Assembly: GCA_024640385.1 (NCBI GenBank)
Contig: JAHEFC010000164.1
Span: 1-8,441, forward strand
DNA from: Sphingobacteriales bacterium
GTDB lineage: Bacteria; Bacteroidota; Bacteroidia; Chitinophagales; Chitinophagaceae
Direction of reading: 5' to 3'
Length of the DNA: 8,441 nucleotides
In this document: positions 1-7,052 of the stretch, piece by piece
Numbering within the stretch: the first letter of the stretch is position 1
Layout of the letters: each line of letters opens with the position of its first letter
Translations under genes and position numbers: made by a program
Notes under the pieces: generated by a model
The model's input: only the letters and a program-made list of their open reading frames with translations
Databases searched by the model: none
What the model was told of the DNA's origin: nothing

Positions 1-953
1 CCAGTTGCGATCAGGGTAATGCCGATCTTGTCTTCCAGGTTAGTGTCATAACCCAGACCCAGGATCACATCGGTATCCTGCCCTGCATGCTGGAGGAGAT
101 AGTTCTGGATGATCTCTACTTCATCCATGGTGAATTCATTCTCGCCTTCGGCGGAATTGATATTGATAAGTATCCATTTAGCGCCACGGATATCATTATC
201 ATTGAGCAATGGCGAATTAAGCGCCAGTTCAATAGCACGCTGCGCACGGTTTTCTCCGGATGCAGTTGCCGAACCAAGTATGGCAACACCACCCTTACGC
301 ATAACCGTACAAACGTCTGCAAAGTCAACATTGATCTGGCCGGTTGAACTGATCACATCGGTGATGCATTTTGCAGCTGTGGCCAGCACATTATCTGCCT
401 TGGAGAATGCGGCACGCATGGTGAGATTACCAAACTGGTGACGCAGCTTATCGTTGCTGATCACAAGCAGTGTATCTACATATTCTTTCAGCTTGTTGAT
501 GCCTTCCTCGGCCTGTGCGATCCTTTTCTTTCCCTCATAGGAAAAAGGAGTGGTCACAATACCAACCGTGAGGATCCCCAGGTCGCGACAGATCTTGGCA
601 ACAATGGGAGCACCTCCCGTTCCTGTTCCACCACCCATTCCGGCGGTAATGAATACCATCTTGGTATTCACTTCCAGGATGCGCTTGATCTCTTCCAGAC
701 TTTCTTCTGTAGCCTGCCGGCCGATCTCCGGATTGGCTCCCGCTCCCAGCCCCTGGGTCAGGTGAGGACCCAGTTGGATCTTATTGGGCACCTTACTGGT
801 GTGGATGGCCTGCGAATCTGTGTTGCATATAACAAAATTCACCCCCTCAATATTCTGAGCGAACATGTAATTGACCGCATTGCTGCCGCCACCTCCAACT
901 CCAATCACTTTGATGATGGAGGAATGTTCTTTTGGTAAATCGAATTGGATCAT
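1..953 (-). CDS. ftsZ: Cell division protein FtsZ (3' end cut by window edge)
   Basis: Tubulin-like GTPase that polymerises into the Z ring and recruits the divisome at midcell. The first 317 residues are visible; the reading frame is open to base 3 and the rest lies beyond the window. Seen: the N-terminal nucleotide-binding glycine run GVGGGGSNAV (18-27), the tubulin signature GGGTGTG (107-113), and the T7 catalytic loop NVDFADV (208-214) with Asn208, Asp210 and Asp213, which complete the GTPase site of the neighbouring subunit. The segment ASGENRA (231-237) is also typical of the family. The C-terminal linker and the conserved tail that binds FtsA are not in the window. The ATG at 953 is the only sensible start: an in-frame TAA lies eight codons upstream with no other start between. 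No Shine-Dalgarno is seen; the leader is A-rich. It is the last gene seen in the cluster, 70 nt after ftsA. Confidence 0.98.
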   Translation of the reverse strand, partial: MIQFDLPKEHSSIIKVIGVGGGGSNAVNYMFAQNIEGVNFVICNTDSQAIHTSKVPNKIQLGPHLTQGLGAGANPEIGRQATEESLEEIKRILEVNTKMVFITAGMGGGTGTGGAPIVAKICRDLGILTVGIVTTPFSYEGKKRIAQAEEGINKLKEYVDTLLVISNDKLRHQFGNLTMRAAFSKADNVLATAAKCITDVISSTGQINVDFADVCTVMRKGGVAILGSATASGENRAQRAIELALNSPLLNDNDIRGAKWILININSAEGENEFTMDEVEIIQNYLLQHAGQDTDVILGLGYDTNLEDKIGITLIAT

Positions 954-1023
954 GGTCTTATTTTTTGAATTTAATAGTTAGTTGTTTTCAATTGTCTAAT
1001 TAGCTAATTCGCTAATTGCCTAA
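954..1023 (-). other. AT-rich ftsA-ftsZ intergenic leader
   Basis: Seventy very AT-rich bases separate ftsA from ftsZ. The ftsA-proximal half is a short tandem repeat (annotated separately); the ftsZ-proximal half is a plain A/T leader ending AAAAAATAAGACC before the ATG. I see no Shine-Dalgarno and no convincing Bacteroidota promoter (TTG about 20 bases before TAnnTTTG). Extra ftsZ-specific transcription from here is possible, as in many bacteria, but it is not shown by the sequence. Confidence 0.6.
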
Positions 1024-1026
1024 TTA
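995..1026 (-). repeat. 8-nt tandem repeat, four imperfect units, after ftsA
   Basis: On the coding strand four consecutive 8-mers read TAATTAGG, CAATTAGC, GAATTAGC and TAATTAGA, sharing the core AATTAG. The first unit begins with the TAA stop codon of ftsA. The middle contains a perfect 12-bp palindrome, AATTAGCTAATT (998-1009). Seen directly. The function is unknown; it could be replication slippage product or a dispersed repeat family. Confidence 0.8.
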
Positions 1027-2388
1027 CATCAGTTTGGCATCTTCTTCTTCTTTGAACAGGTCTATCAATCCATCTTTAATGGAGTCCATAAATCCTTTCA
1101 GGCTCTTCCTGCGCTTCTTCACCCTGATCACCACATCTTCGCCCTGCTGGTTTGTTGTGACTGTTTCTTCAATAACTTCTTCTTTGGTTTCAATTTCATA
1201 TCCCCTGAGTACATTCTGGTTGTTCTCATAAACGTTGTAACCTTTCAGGATCAGACCAATACAAGTTGAATACATTGGCTTGGCCAGTTCTTCAATATGT
1301 CCCGCAGCAAGATGTTCATTGGGATAACCGATCCTGGCATTCAGGCCGGTAACATATTCAGTTAGCTGGATCAGGTGTTTCAATTGTGAACCACCACCGG
1401 TGAGTACAATACCACCATTCAGCATCCGGCTCTCCAGGCCAACCTGCTTGAGATGATAGCTGACGAAATCCAGTATCTCGCTCATCCTTGCCTGGATGAT
1501 GTTGGCGAGATTCCTTACACTGATCTCCTTTGGCTGCATGCCCCTTAATCCGGGAATGGTGATATATGCGTTGCTCTTGGCTTCGTCTGACAGTGCACTG
1601 CCAAACTGGAGTTTCATCTGTTCAGCCTGGGTCTTCAAGACACCCAATCCTGTTTTGATATCATTGGTGATATTCTCACCGCCAAAGGGAATCACAGCCG
1701 TGTGTTTCAATATGCCTTCGTAAAAAACGGCAAGGTCAGTTGTTCCACCACCAATATCTACTATGGCAACACCAGCTTCAAGGTCCTGCTCGCTCATAAC
1801 TGCAGCAGCAGAAGCCAGGGGCTGTAATACGAGGTCTTTCACTTTCAAACCAGCCTTCTCCACGCTCCTGTTGATATTGCGGATCGCGTTCTTATCGCCG
1901 GTGATAATATGGAAATTGGCTCCCACTTTCACCCCGCTGTAACCTATGGGATTGGGGATATTCTGAAAATTATCCACCGTGAATTCCTGCGGGATCACGT
2001 CAATGATCTGGTCGCCTGCAGGTATATAAGTTTTGTACTGATCAGACAGCAGCTGATCGATCTCACTCTGCTTGATCTCATCATCAGTGGTTTTCCTGAC
2101 AATATCACCACGCGTTTGCAGGCTCTTGATGTGATGCCCGGCAATACCTACATACACTTCGTTGATCTCAAGATTAGGATTCGATTTGTAGCAGTTTTCA
2201 AGGGCCTGCTGGATGGCTTTAATGGTCTGATCGATGTTCAAAACCATTCCATGCTGGACACCGTTACTGTTCGCACGGCCAAATCCGAGGATCTCAAGTT
2301 TGCCGAACTCATTCTTTCTTCCTGCAATGGCAGCGATCTTGGTAGTGCCAATATCAAGGCCTACAATAATGGGTTGTTCCTGGTTCAT
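1024..2388 (-). CDS. ftsA: Cell division protein FtsA
   Basis: Actin/HSP70-fold ATPase that anchors FtsZ filaments to the inner membrane and recruits later divisome proteins. 454 residues with the start used here. Seen: phosphate-1 motif LDIGTTK (11-17), the FtsA-specific 1C region (roughly 80-165), phosphate-2 motif VDIGGGTTD (210-218), adenosine motif LTGGGSQL (329-336), and a basic KKRRK stretch (424-428) followed by an amphipathic helix (about 429-447) that fits the membrane-targeting sequence. The frame stays open upstream to 2484, but those extra 32 residues do not look like FtsA and would lie inside ftsQ. The ATG at 2388 is preferred because MNQEQPIIVGLDIG is the normal N-terminus and its ATG forms an ATGA overlap with the ftsQ stop. 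The tail between about 390 and 428 is charged and low in conservation. The stop codon falls in the first unit of an 8-nt repeat. Confidence 0.97.
   Translation of the reverse strand: MNQEQPIIVGLDIGTTKIAAIAGRKNEFGKLEILGFGRANSNGVQHGMVLNIDQTIKAIQQALENCYKSNPNLEINEVYVGIAGHHIKSLQTRGDIVRKTTDDEIKQSEIDQLLSDQYKTYIPAGDQIIDVIPQEFTVDNFQNIPNPIGYSGVKVGANFHIITGDKNAIRNINRSVEKAGLKVKDLVLQPLASAAAVMSEQDLEAGVAIVDIGGGTTDLAVFYEGILKHTAVIPFGGENITNDIKTGLGVLKTQAEQMKLQFGSALSDEAKSNAYITIPGLRGMQPKEISVRNLANIIQARMSEILDFVSYHLKQVGLESRMLNGGIVLTGGGSQLKHLIQLTEYVTGLNARIGYPNEHLAAGHIEELAKPMYSTCIGLILKGYNVYENNQNVLRGYEIETKEEVIEETVTTNQQGEDVVIRVKKRRKSLKGFMDSIKDGLIDLFKEEEDAKLM
2385..2388 (-). promoter_or_regulatory. ATGA stop-start overlap, ftsQ-ftsA
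   Basis: The ftsA ATG (2388-2386) overlaps the ftsQ TGA (2387-2385). No Shine-Dalgarno precedes it (the upstream bases read AAAAGAACAACT), so ftsA translation is probably coupled to ribosomes ending ftsQ. The overlap is seen; the coupling is inferred. Confidence 0.75.
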
Positions 2389-3299
2389 AGTTGTTCTTTT
2401 ATTCTGGTTGTTGTAACTCGTTTTGTATTGAAAGTGTCTTTCAATGCCTGTTCTTTGAGGTTTTTGATCATCTGCACCATCCACTGCCGCGCCAGTACAG
2501 TATCGGCTTTCACCGCCTGCACATCTTTTCGTGTAGCCACAATCTGTCCCGTATAACCCACATTCACGGCGGCATACCTGCTCCAGCCCGTTTTGCTGAT
2601 CACATCCCTGTAGAATATGAATAGCTTTCTGAACTTTTTCTCTACTTCCTTCCCATCGCCGAACTGTACCAGGTGCTTTCCCACTTTGGGAACCATTTGA
2701 AAATTCCTTTCTGCATCAATATCCACCTGGTCGATCTGCGCCATCCAGAAAGGATCTTCTTTCAGAAACAAACTGATATCTCTCACCTGGCTGATCAGCA
2801 GGCTGTCTTTCCCTTTCCATTTCTTACGGTCAGAAGGAAAACCGGTGAACACCGGTAATCGGGGTGTGAATTTGTTGTTCAGGGGTAAACGGAATAATGC
2901 GGTGTCTATATAGAATGAATTCCCCGTAACTGTAAATACACGGGCCACTGGTTCTTTCTCTGTCACCCTTACCTGCAATACACGATTGTTGTCGAAAAAC
3001 AATTCGGCATTACTGATCCAGGGATCCGACTCAATTGAATCTTCCATGCGCCTCAGGTCAAAATCTTTCAGGGGCCTGCCTATGATCTTGTCTCCGTTAA
3101 TGGCCATCAGCATTTTCTTCACATCTTTCTGATCTACAAATAGAGCGTCCTTTGGCCCGGTGATAATGATCTTCAGGTCACTGCAGGGTTTGGCATTCCT
3201 AGTTTCGATGGCAGCCACCAACAGCGTAAGCACACCAACTGATAAGGCGATCCAGAATACCAGCAACAAAGCATTGAAAAATCTCTTTCCGCCTGGCAT
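2385..3299 (-). CDS. ftsQ: Cell division protein FtsQ (DivIB family)
   Basis: Bitopic divisome protein that links the cytoplasmic ring to periplasmic wall synthesis, normally in complex with FtsB and FtsL. 304 residues. Seen: a short cytoplasmic N-terminus with Lys5 and Arg6, one membrane segment (about 8-30), a likely POTRA domain (about 42-113) ending in the beta strand VLQVRVTEKEPVARVF (107-122, with the family's ExxP-like turn), then the FtsQ beta domain with NSFYID (127-132) and on to about 255. The last 50 residues are a basic and polar tail without a recognisable domain. FtsQ is poorly conserved, so the call leans on membrane topology, the EKEPVAR strand and its position between murC and ftsA. 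The ATG lies one nucleotide after the murC stop (TAA-A-ATG), and the stop overlaps ftsA, so the three genes are probably cotranslated. Confidence 0.93.
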   Translation of the reverse strand: MPGGKRFFNALLLVFWIALSVGVLTLLVAAIETRNAKPCSDLKIIITGPKDALFVDQKDVKKMLMAINGDKIIGRPLKDFDLRRMEDSIESDPWISNAELFFDNNRVLQVRVTEKEPVARVFTVTGNSFYIDTALFRLPLNNKFTPRLPVFTGFPSDRKKWKGKDSLLISQVRDISLFLKEDPFWMAQIDQVDIDAERNFQMVPKVGKHLVQFGDGKEVEKKFRKLFIFYRDVISKTGWSRYAAVNVGYTGQIVATRKDVQAVKADTVLARQWMVQMIKNLKEQALKDTFNTKRVTTTRIKEQL

Positions 3300-3300
3300 T

Positions 3301-4680
3301 TTATACAGTTAAAGTTTTTTTAATTGGTTCCAGCATCCTGTCTATATCTCCTGCACCTGCAGTAACAAGCACTTGGTTCTTCATCTGTTCCCTGTTTGAT
3401 TCTACCCATTTCAGCACATCATCTTTTTCAACCAGCCGGACCTTATGTCCCGTTTCACATCCCCTCATCCGGTCGCTGATCAACTTGCTCGTAACACCTT
3501 CCACAGGCAATTCCCTGGCCGGATAAATGGGCAGCAACATTACCTCATCAGCCAGGTCCAGTACTTCTGCAAATCCATCCGCCAGGTCCTTTGTTCTCGA
3601 GAAAAGATGCGGTTGGAAAACAACCACGGCCTTCCTGTTGGGGTAAAGCATTTTCACGCTTTTTATGAGCGACCTTAACTCCTCCGGATGATGTGCATAA
3701 TCATCAATAAACACCAGGTCACTTTTTATGATGTATTCAAACCTTCTCTTCACTCCCCTGAATGATGCCACTGCATTCCTGGTCTTTTCCCGGTCTATAT
3801 CAAGGTGCAATGCGGCTGAGACCGCGGCCACCATGTTCTCCACATTATGCAAACCACCAACATTCAATTGCAAACCATCCAGTCTCTCATTCTTCCAGAC
3901 CATATCAAAAACATAAGATCCGTCCACCACCTTCAGATTATCAGCATAAGCATCAGCTTGCTCGTTGTTCAAAGAATAGGTCATTTGCTTATCAGCAATA
4001 AGATCCTTTTCCCTCTTCAATCCCTTCCTGGATATCAGCAATCCCCCTATCCTGATCTTACGCACAAACTTTATATAGGCTTCTTCCATTTCTTCTGCGG
4101 TACCATATATATCCAGGTGATCAGGATCCATGGCGGATATGATGGCGATATCAGGGCTCAGTTTCAAAAAACTCCTGTCGTACTCATCAGCTTCTATCAC
4201 ACAAACATTTCTTTCATTACTCCAGAAATTGGTATTGTAGTTGGAAGAAATACCACCCAGGAAAGCATTGCAACCATAACCCGTATCCCGAAGAATATGA
4301 GCCACCATAGTACTGATGGTCGTTTTACCATGGGTACCCGCAACGCAGATATTGAAAGAATGCTCACTGATGATCTGCAGCACGTCACTCCGCTTTAACA
4401 CCGGGTATCCGTTCTCCCTGAAAAAATTCAGTTCCGAATGGTCAGCAGGTATCGCAGGCGTGAAAACCACGGCATTTGCATCTTTTGGTGCTTTCGACAG
4501 ATCATCTTCATAATGGATGTCCATCCCTGCAGCCTCCAGTTCCCTCGTCAGTGGCGATGGTGTTTTATCATACCCGCTCACGCGGATATTCAGCGAATGA
4601 AAATACCTTGCCAGGGCACTCATGCCAATACCACCGATACCGATGAAGTAGATGTGCGATATGTCTTTAATGTTTACCAA
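3301..4680 (-). CDS. murC: UDP-N-acetylmuramate--L-alanine ligase MurC
   Basis: Cytoplasmic ATP-dependent ligase that joins L-alanine to UDP-MurNAc, the first step in building the peptidoglycan stem peptide. 459 residues, normal for the family. Seen: N-terminal Rossmann glycine loop GIGGIGMS (14-21), the ATP-binding loop AGTHGKTT (114-121), EADEYDRSF (163-171), the Mur-ligase segment MDPDHLD (184-190), DDYAHHP (326-332) and FQPHLFSRT (355-363) in the C-terminal domain, and GAGD (442-445) near the end. The start is TTG at 4680: an in-frame TAA lies only three codons upstream, no ATG or GTG lies between, and the first downstream ATG (Met20) falls inside the glycine loop. Thus the rare start codon is well supported. 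The gene begins 12 nt after a strong inverted repeat and ends one nucleotide before ftsQ. No ddl or murB follows it, unlike in enterobacteria. Confidence 0.97.
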   Translation of the reverse strand: MVNIKDISHIYFIGIGGIGMSALARYFHSLNIRVSGYDKTPSPLTRELEAAGMDIHYEDDLSKAPKDANAVVFTPAIPADHSELNFFRENGYPVLKRSDVLQIISEHSFNICVAGTHGKTTISTMVAHILRDTGYGCNAFLGGISSNYNTNFWSNERNVCVIEADEYDRSFLKLSPDIAIISAMDPDHLDIYGTAEEMEEAYIKFVRKIRIGGLLISRKGLKREKDLIADKQMTYSLNNEQADAYADNLKVVDGSYVFDMVWKNERLDGLQLNVGGLHNVENMVAAVSAALHLDIDREKTRNAVASFRGVKRRFEYIIKSDLVFIDDYAHHPEELRSLIKSVKMLYPNRKAVVVFQPHLFSRTKDLADGFAEVLDLADEVMLLPIYPARELPVEGVTSKLISDRMRGCETGHKVRLVEKDDVLKWVESNREQMKNQVLVTAGAGDIDRMLEPIKKTLTV

Positions 4681-4692
4681 TTCTCTTTAATT
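4678..4692 (-). promoter_or_regulatory. murC translation start region with TTG start
   Basis: The coding-strand sequence is AATTAAAGAGAA followed by TTG. The purine run AAAGAGAA could serve as a weak ribosome contact but is not a real Shine-Dalgarno. The region is squeezed between the base of a 31-bp stem and the start codon, so an initiating ribosome would meet the stem. Confidence 0.6.
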
Positions 4693-4760
4693 ATTCCGGA
4701 TTCCGAATTACGGATTCCGGATTCATTTCAATTCGGAATCCGCAATCCGGAATCCGGAAT
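4693..4760 (-). repeat. 31-bp inverted repeat built of 7-nt units, murG-murC junction
   Basis: Two 31-nt arms (4693-4723 and 4730-4760) face each other across a 6-nt loop (GAAATG on the coding strand). Of 31 pairs, 28 are Watson-Crick; read as mRNA, two more are G-U pairs and one is A-C. Each arm is itself about four and a half copies of a 7-mer close to ATTCCGG. The first arm encodes the last ten residues of MurG, whose TGA stop straddles the arm end and the loop. No T-run follows the stem on the coding strand, so it does not look like an intrinsic terminator. Structure seen directly; any role in mRNA stability or translation is inference. Confidence 0.9.
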
Positions 4761-5834
4761 ATTCAATATTGCCTTCGCAATGATCAAGTCCGCATCCCTC
4801 ACCCCCAACGCTGCAATATTTTTACTCAATTCTATTCTCTTGTTTTCATCGCGTACCAGCTTTACCGCTTCATCCACCAGCCTGTTCTTTGCCTCTTCAT
4901 CCCTGATCATGATCCCCGCCTGTTTGGCTTCCAGCGTTTTCGCATTCACCGTCTGATGGTCTTCCGCAGCAAATGGATAAGGCACAAAAATGGATGGCTT
5001 TCCCACTACACATAATTCAGCAATCGCCATCGCCCCTGCCCTTGATATCACCACATCAGCCGCTGCAAAAGCATATTCCATTTCCTTTATGAAATCGCTT
5101 ACCCATACCCGTTGATTCCCCCTGGCTGCCTCCCGGCCGCGCTCCGCATAAGGTTTGCCCGTTTGCCAGATCAGCTGGATATCGTTCGAACCGATCTTGT
5201 CCAGGCCCTCATCGATCGCCTCATTGATGCTTTTTGCTCCCAGGCTTCCACCAATGGAAAGAATGGTTTTCCGGTTTGGATCCAGTCCAAAAAAACGAAT
5301 CGCTTCTTCCCTACCTATTCTCGATTCCGCTATCACCGTTCTCACAGGATTGCCCGTGATCACGATCTTTTCCGCAGGGAAAAACTTCTCCATCCCGTCA
5401 GTAGCTACAAACACTTTGGCAGCTTTTTTCCCCAGCATCATGTTCGATCTGCCGGCAAAAGAGTTGCTCTCATGGATGTAAGTGGGTATTCCTTTCTGCT
5501 GTGCATATCTCAGCACCGGGAAACTTGAATAACCGCCTACACCAACCACTGCATCTGGCCTGAATTCACCCATGATCTTCCTGACCTGCAGGAAACTCTT
5601 TACCAGTTTGAATGGCAGCCAGATATTTTTGATCAAAGAACTCCTGTTGAACCCCGCAATATCAAGCCCCTCGATCCGGTACCCCGCCTGCGGTACTTTT
5701 TCCATCTCCATTTTCCCTTTCGCGCCTACAAAAAGGATCTCTGCGTTTGGATCCAGTTTTTTCACTGCATTTGCGATCGCTATGGCAGGGAATATATGCC
5801 CCCCGGTTCCGCCGCCTGCAATGATCATCTTCAT
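4728..5834 (-). CDS. murG: Lipid II synthase MurG (UDP-GlcNAc transferase)
   Basis: Peripheral inner-membrane GT-B glycosyltransferase that moves GlcNAc from UDP-GlcNAc onto lipid I, giving lipid II. 368 residues, slightly longer than many MurG proteins. Seen: N-terminal glycine loop GGGTGGHIFPA (7-17), second glycine motif VGVGGYSSFP (97-106), HESNSFAGRSN (121-131), the C-domain glycine loop GGSLGAKSINE (195-205), WQTGKPY (223-229), and the UDP-GlcNAc-binding segment SRAGAMAIAEL (264-274) followed by PYPFAAEDHQ (285-294) with the family's conserved HQ. The ATG at 5834 overlaps the ftsW stop as ATGA; a second ATG two codons later is a less likely start. Oddity: the last ten residues (IPDSGLRIPN) are encoded by one arm of a repeat and are probably not part of the ancestral fold. 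murC follows after 47 nt. Confidence 0.97.
   Translation of the reverse strand: MKMIIAGGGTGGHIFPAIAIANAVKKLDPNAEILFVGAKGKMEMEKVPQAGYRIEGLDIAGFNRSSLIKNIWLPFKLVKSFLQVRKIMGEFRPDAVVGVGGYSSFPVLRYAQQKGIPTYIHESNSFAGRSNMMLGKKAAKVFVATDGMEKFFPAEKIVITGNPVRTVIAESRIGREEAIRFFGLDPNRKTILSIGGSLGAKSINEAIDEGLDKIGSNDIQLIWQTGKPYAERGREAARGNQRVWVSDFIKEMEYAFAAADVVISRAGAMAIAELCVVGKPSIFVPYPFAAEDHQTVNAKTLEAKQAGIMIRDEEAKNRLVDEAVKLVRDENKRIELSKNIAALGVRDADLIIAKAILNIPDSGLRIPN
5831..5834 (-). promoter_or_regulatory. ATGA stop-start overlap, ftsW-murG
   Basis: The murG ATG (5834-5832) overlaps the ftsW TGA (5833-5831). This suggests coupled translation of the lipid II synthase with the lipid II polymerase. The overlap is seen; the coupling is inferred. 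Confidence 0.75.
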
Positions 5835-7045
5835 GCCTCTTCCTCATTTTCTGCCGCTTCAACAGCAACAGGTGATTCCATTTGCTCCACATTTCGGGCT
5901 ACACTTAATATGATGCCGATAGCCAGGCAGGTGAATAGAAATGAACTTCCTCCCATACTGATCAGCGGCAGTGTAACCCCTGTTACAGGGAACAGATTCA
6001 CATTGACCGCCATATTCGCCATAGCCTGTATCACCAGTGTAATGCTCAGCCCCAGCGCAAGAAATGCCCCAAATGCATAAGGACAGTTCTTGAATATCCT
6101 GATGCACCTGAACATAAAAGCCAGGTAAATGAACAACACAAAGGCTCCTCCCATCAAACCATACTCTTCTATTATTATAGCATATATGAAATCTGAATAA
6201 GGATGGGGAAGAAAATTTCTCGACTCACTATTACCAGGCCCCAACCCAACCCAGCCTCCTTTTGCAATGGCAATTTTAGCCTGCTGCACCTGGTAAGATG
6301 TTTCTTCCTTGCTGGCATACATGAAGGTTTGCACACGTTTGACCCAGGTACCCACACGTCCCTTGGTCATCATTTCGGGAAGTTCTTTGGACCTGTTTTC
6401 GTCTTTATCATAATATGCGGCAGCAACACCGATCAGGAATAAGATCGGGATAGCTGCCACACCTATTACCAACGCAATATGCTTCAGGCTTACCCGGCCA
6501 ATGAACATCAGCAGCAGGCTTGTGGCCCCTACCAGCAAAGCTGTGGAGAGGTTGGCCGGTGCAATGAGAATACATATGATACCAACAGGTACAATGAGCG
6601 GGATGAACCCCTTCCTGAAATCCTTGATCACATTTTGTTTGCGGCTGAGCTGACGGCCCAGGTACATGAACAACCCCAGCTTGGCCAGGTCAGAGGTCTG
6701 GAATGTCAGGTTGATGATGGGAAGCTTGATCCACCGGCTTCCTTCGTTAAGGCTTACACCAAAGATCAACGTATATAATAACAGGGGTATTGATGCCAGG
6801 AAAATGAATACAGCCACCCTCGAATAGATCGTGTAGTTGACCTTGTGCGCGAAATAAATGATCATCAAACCAATGGCAATGAATACGAACTGCTTGAACA
6901 GGTAGCTCTCGGTGCTCTTCGACAGCTTATAAGCCAGCGTGCCGGTACTGCTGTACACTACCAGCAAACTCACCATGGTAAGCATCACTACAATGCCCCA
7001 GATGACCTTGTCGCCCTTTGTTCTACTATGTAATTGCTCGATCAT
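5831..7045 (-). CDS. ftsW: Septal peptidoglycan polymerase FtsW (SEDS family)
   Basis: Polytopic inner-membrane glycosyltransferase that polymerises lipid II at the septum together with its class B PBP partner (FtsI). 404 residues with about ten hydrophobic membrane segments, the first near 14-31 and the last near 366-383. Seen: GSRWI (102-106) with QTSDLAKL (116-123), equivalent to the family QPSE region; GLGPGNSESRNFLP (267-280); SDFIYAIIIEEYG (284-296), whose Asp285 matches the aspartate of the (T/S)DF motif held to be essential in SEDS polymerases; and the C-terminal signature NVNLFPVTGVTLPLISMGG (348-366). The C-terminus is acidic (EAAENEEEA). A RodA identity is possible from sequence alone, but the place between murD and murG argues for FtsW. 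ATG at 7045 is chosen because an in-frame TGA lies 16 codons upstream with no ATG or GTG between. Its leader is a 7-nt tandem repeat. Confidence 0.96.
   Translation of the reverse strand: MIEQLHSRTKGDKVIWGIVVMLTMVSLLVVYSSTGTLAYKLSKSTESYLFKQFVFIAIGLMIIYFAHKVNYTIYSRVAVFIFLASIPLLLYTLIFGVSLNEGSRWIKLPIINLTFQTSDLAKLGLFMYLGRQLSRKQNVIKDFRKGFIPLIVPVGIICILIAPANLSTALLVGATSLLLMFIGRVSLKHIALVIGVAAIPILFLIGVAAAYYDKDENRSKELPEMMTKGRVGTWVKRVQTFMYASKEETSYQVQQAKIAIAKGGWVGLGPGNSESRNFLPHPYSDFIYAIIIEEYGLMGGAFVLFIYLAFMFRCIRIFKNCPYAFGAFLALGLSITLVIQAMANMAVNVNLFPVTGVTLPLISMGGSSFLFTCLAIGIILSVARNVEQMESPVAVEAAENEEEA
5836..5845 (-). promoter_or_regulatory. Shine-Dalgarno-like GAGG before murG, inside ftsW
   Basis: The coding strand reads GAGGAAGAGG here, with the first GAGG seven bases before the murG ATG. 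This is the only well-placed Shine-Dalgarno-like motif at any start in the window. However, it is made by the Glu codons of the acidic FtsW tail, so it may be a by-product of amino acid composition. Confidence 0.4.
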
Positions 7046-7052
7046 ATTCTTC

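Noticed and set aside
87..938. Plus-strand open frames opposite ftsZ, and similar ones opposite the other genes
   Set aside because: They are shadows of strongly conserved minus-strand genes, have no recognisable domains, and follow from codon structure of the real genes.
954..1023. A dedicated ftsZ promoter in the AT-rich gap
   Set aside because: TTG and TA-rich bits are present but not with the spacing or TAnnTTTG form expected for Bacteroidota; in such AT-rich DNA chance matches are easy.
2389..2484. Upstream extension of ftsA giving a 486-residue protein
   Set aside because: The extra 32 residues are unlike FtsA, are polar and lie within the ftsQ coding region; the internal ATG gives a standard N-terminus and a stop-start overlap.
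4693..4760. Intrinsic transcription terminator after murG
   Set aside because: The stem is strong but is not followed by a T-run on the coding strand; the bases after it are AATTAAAGAG, and an essential operon continues directly.
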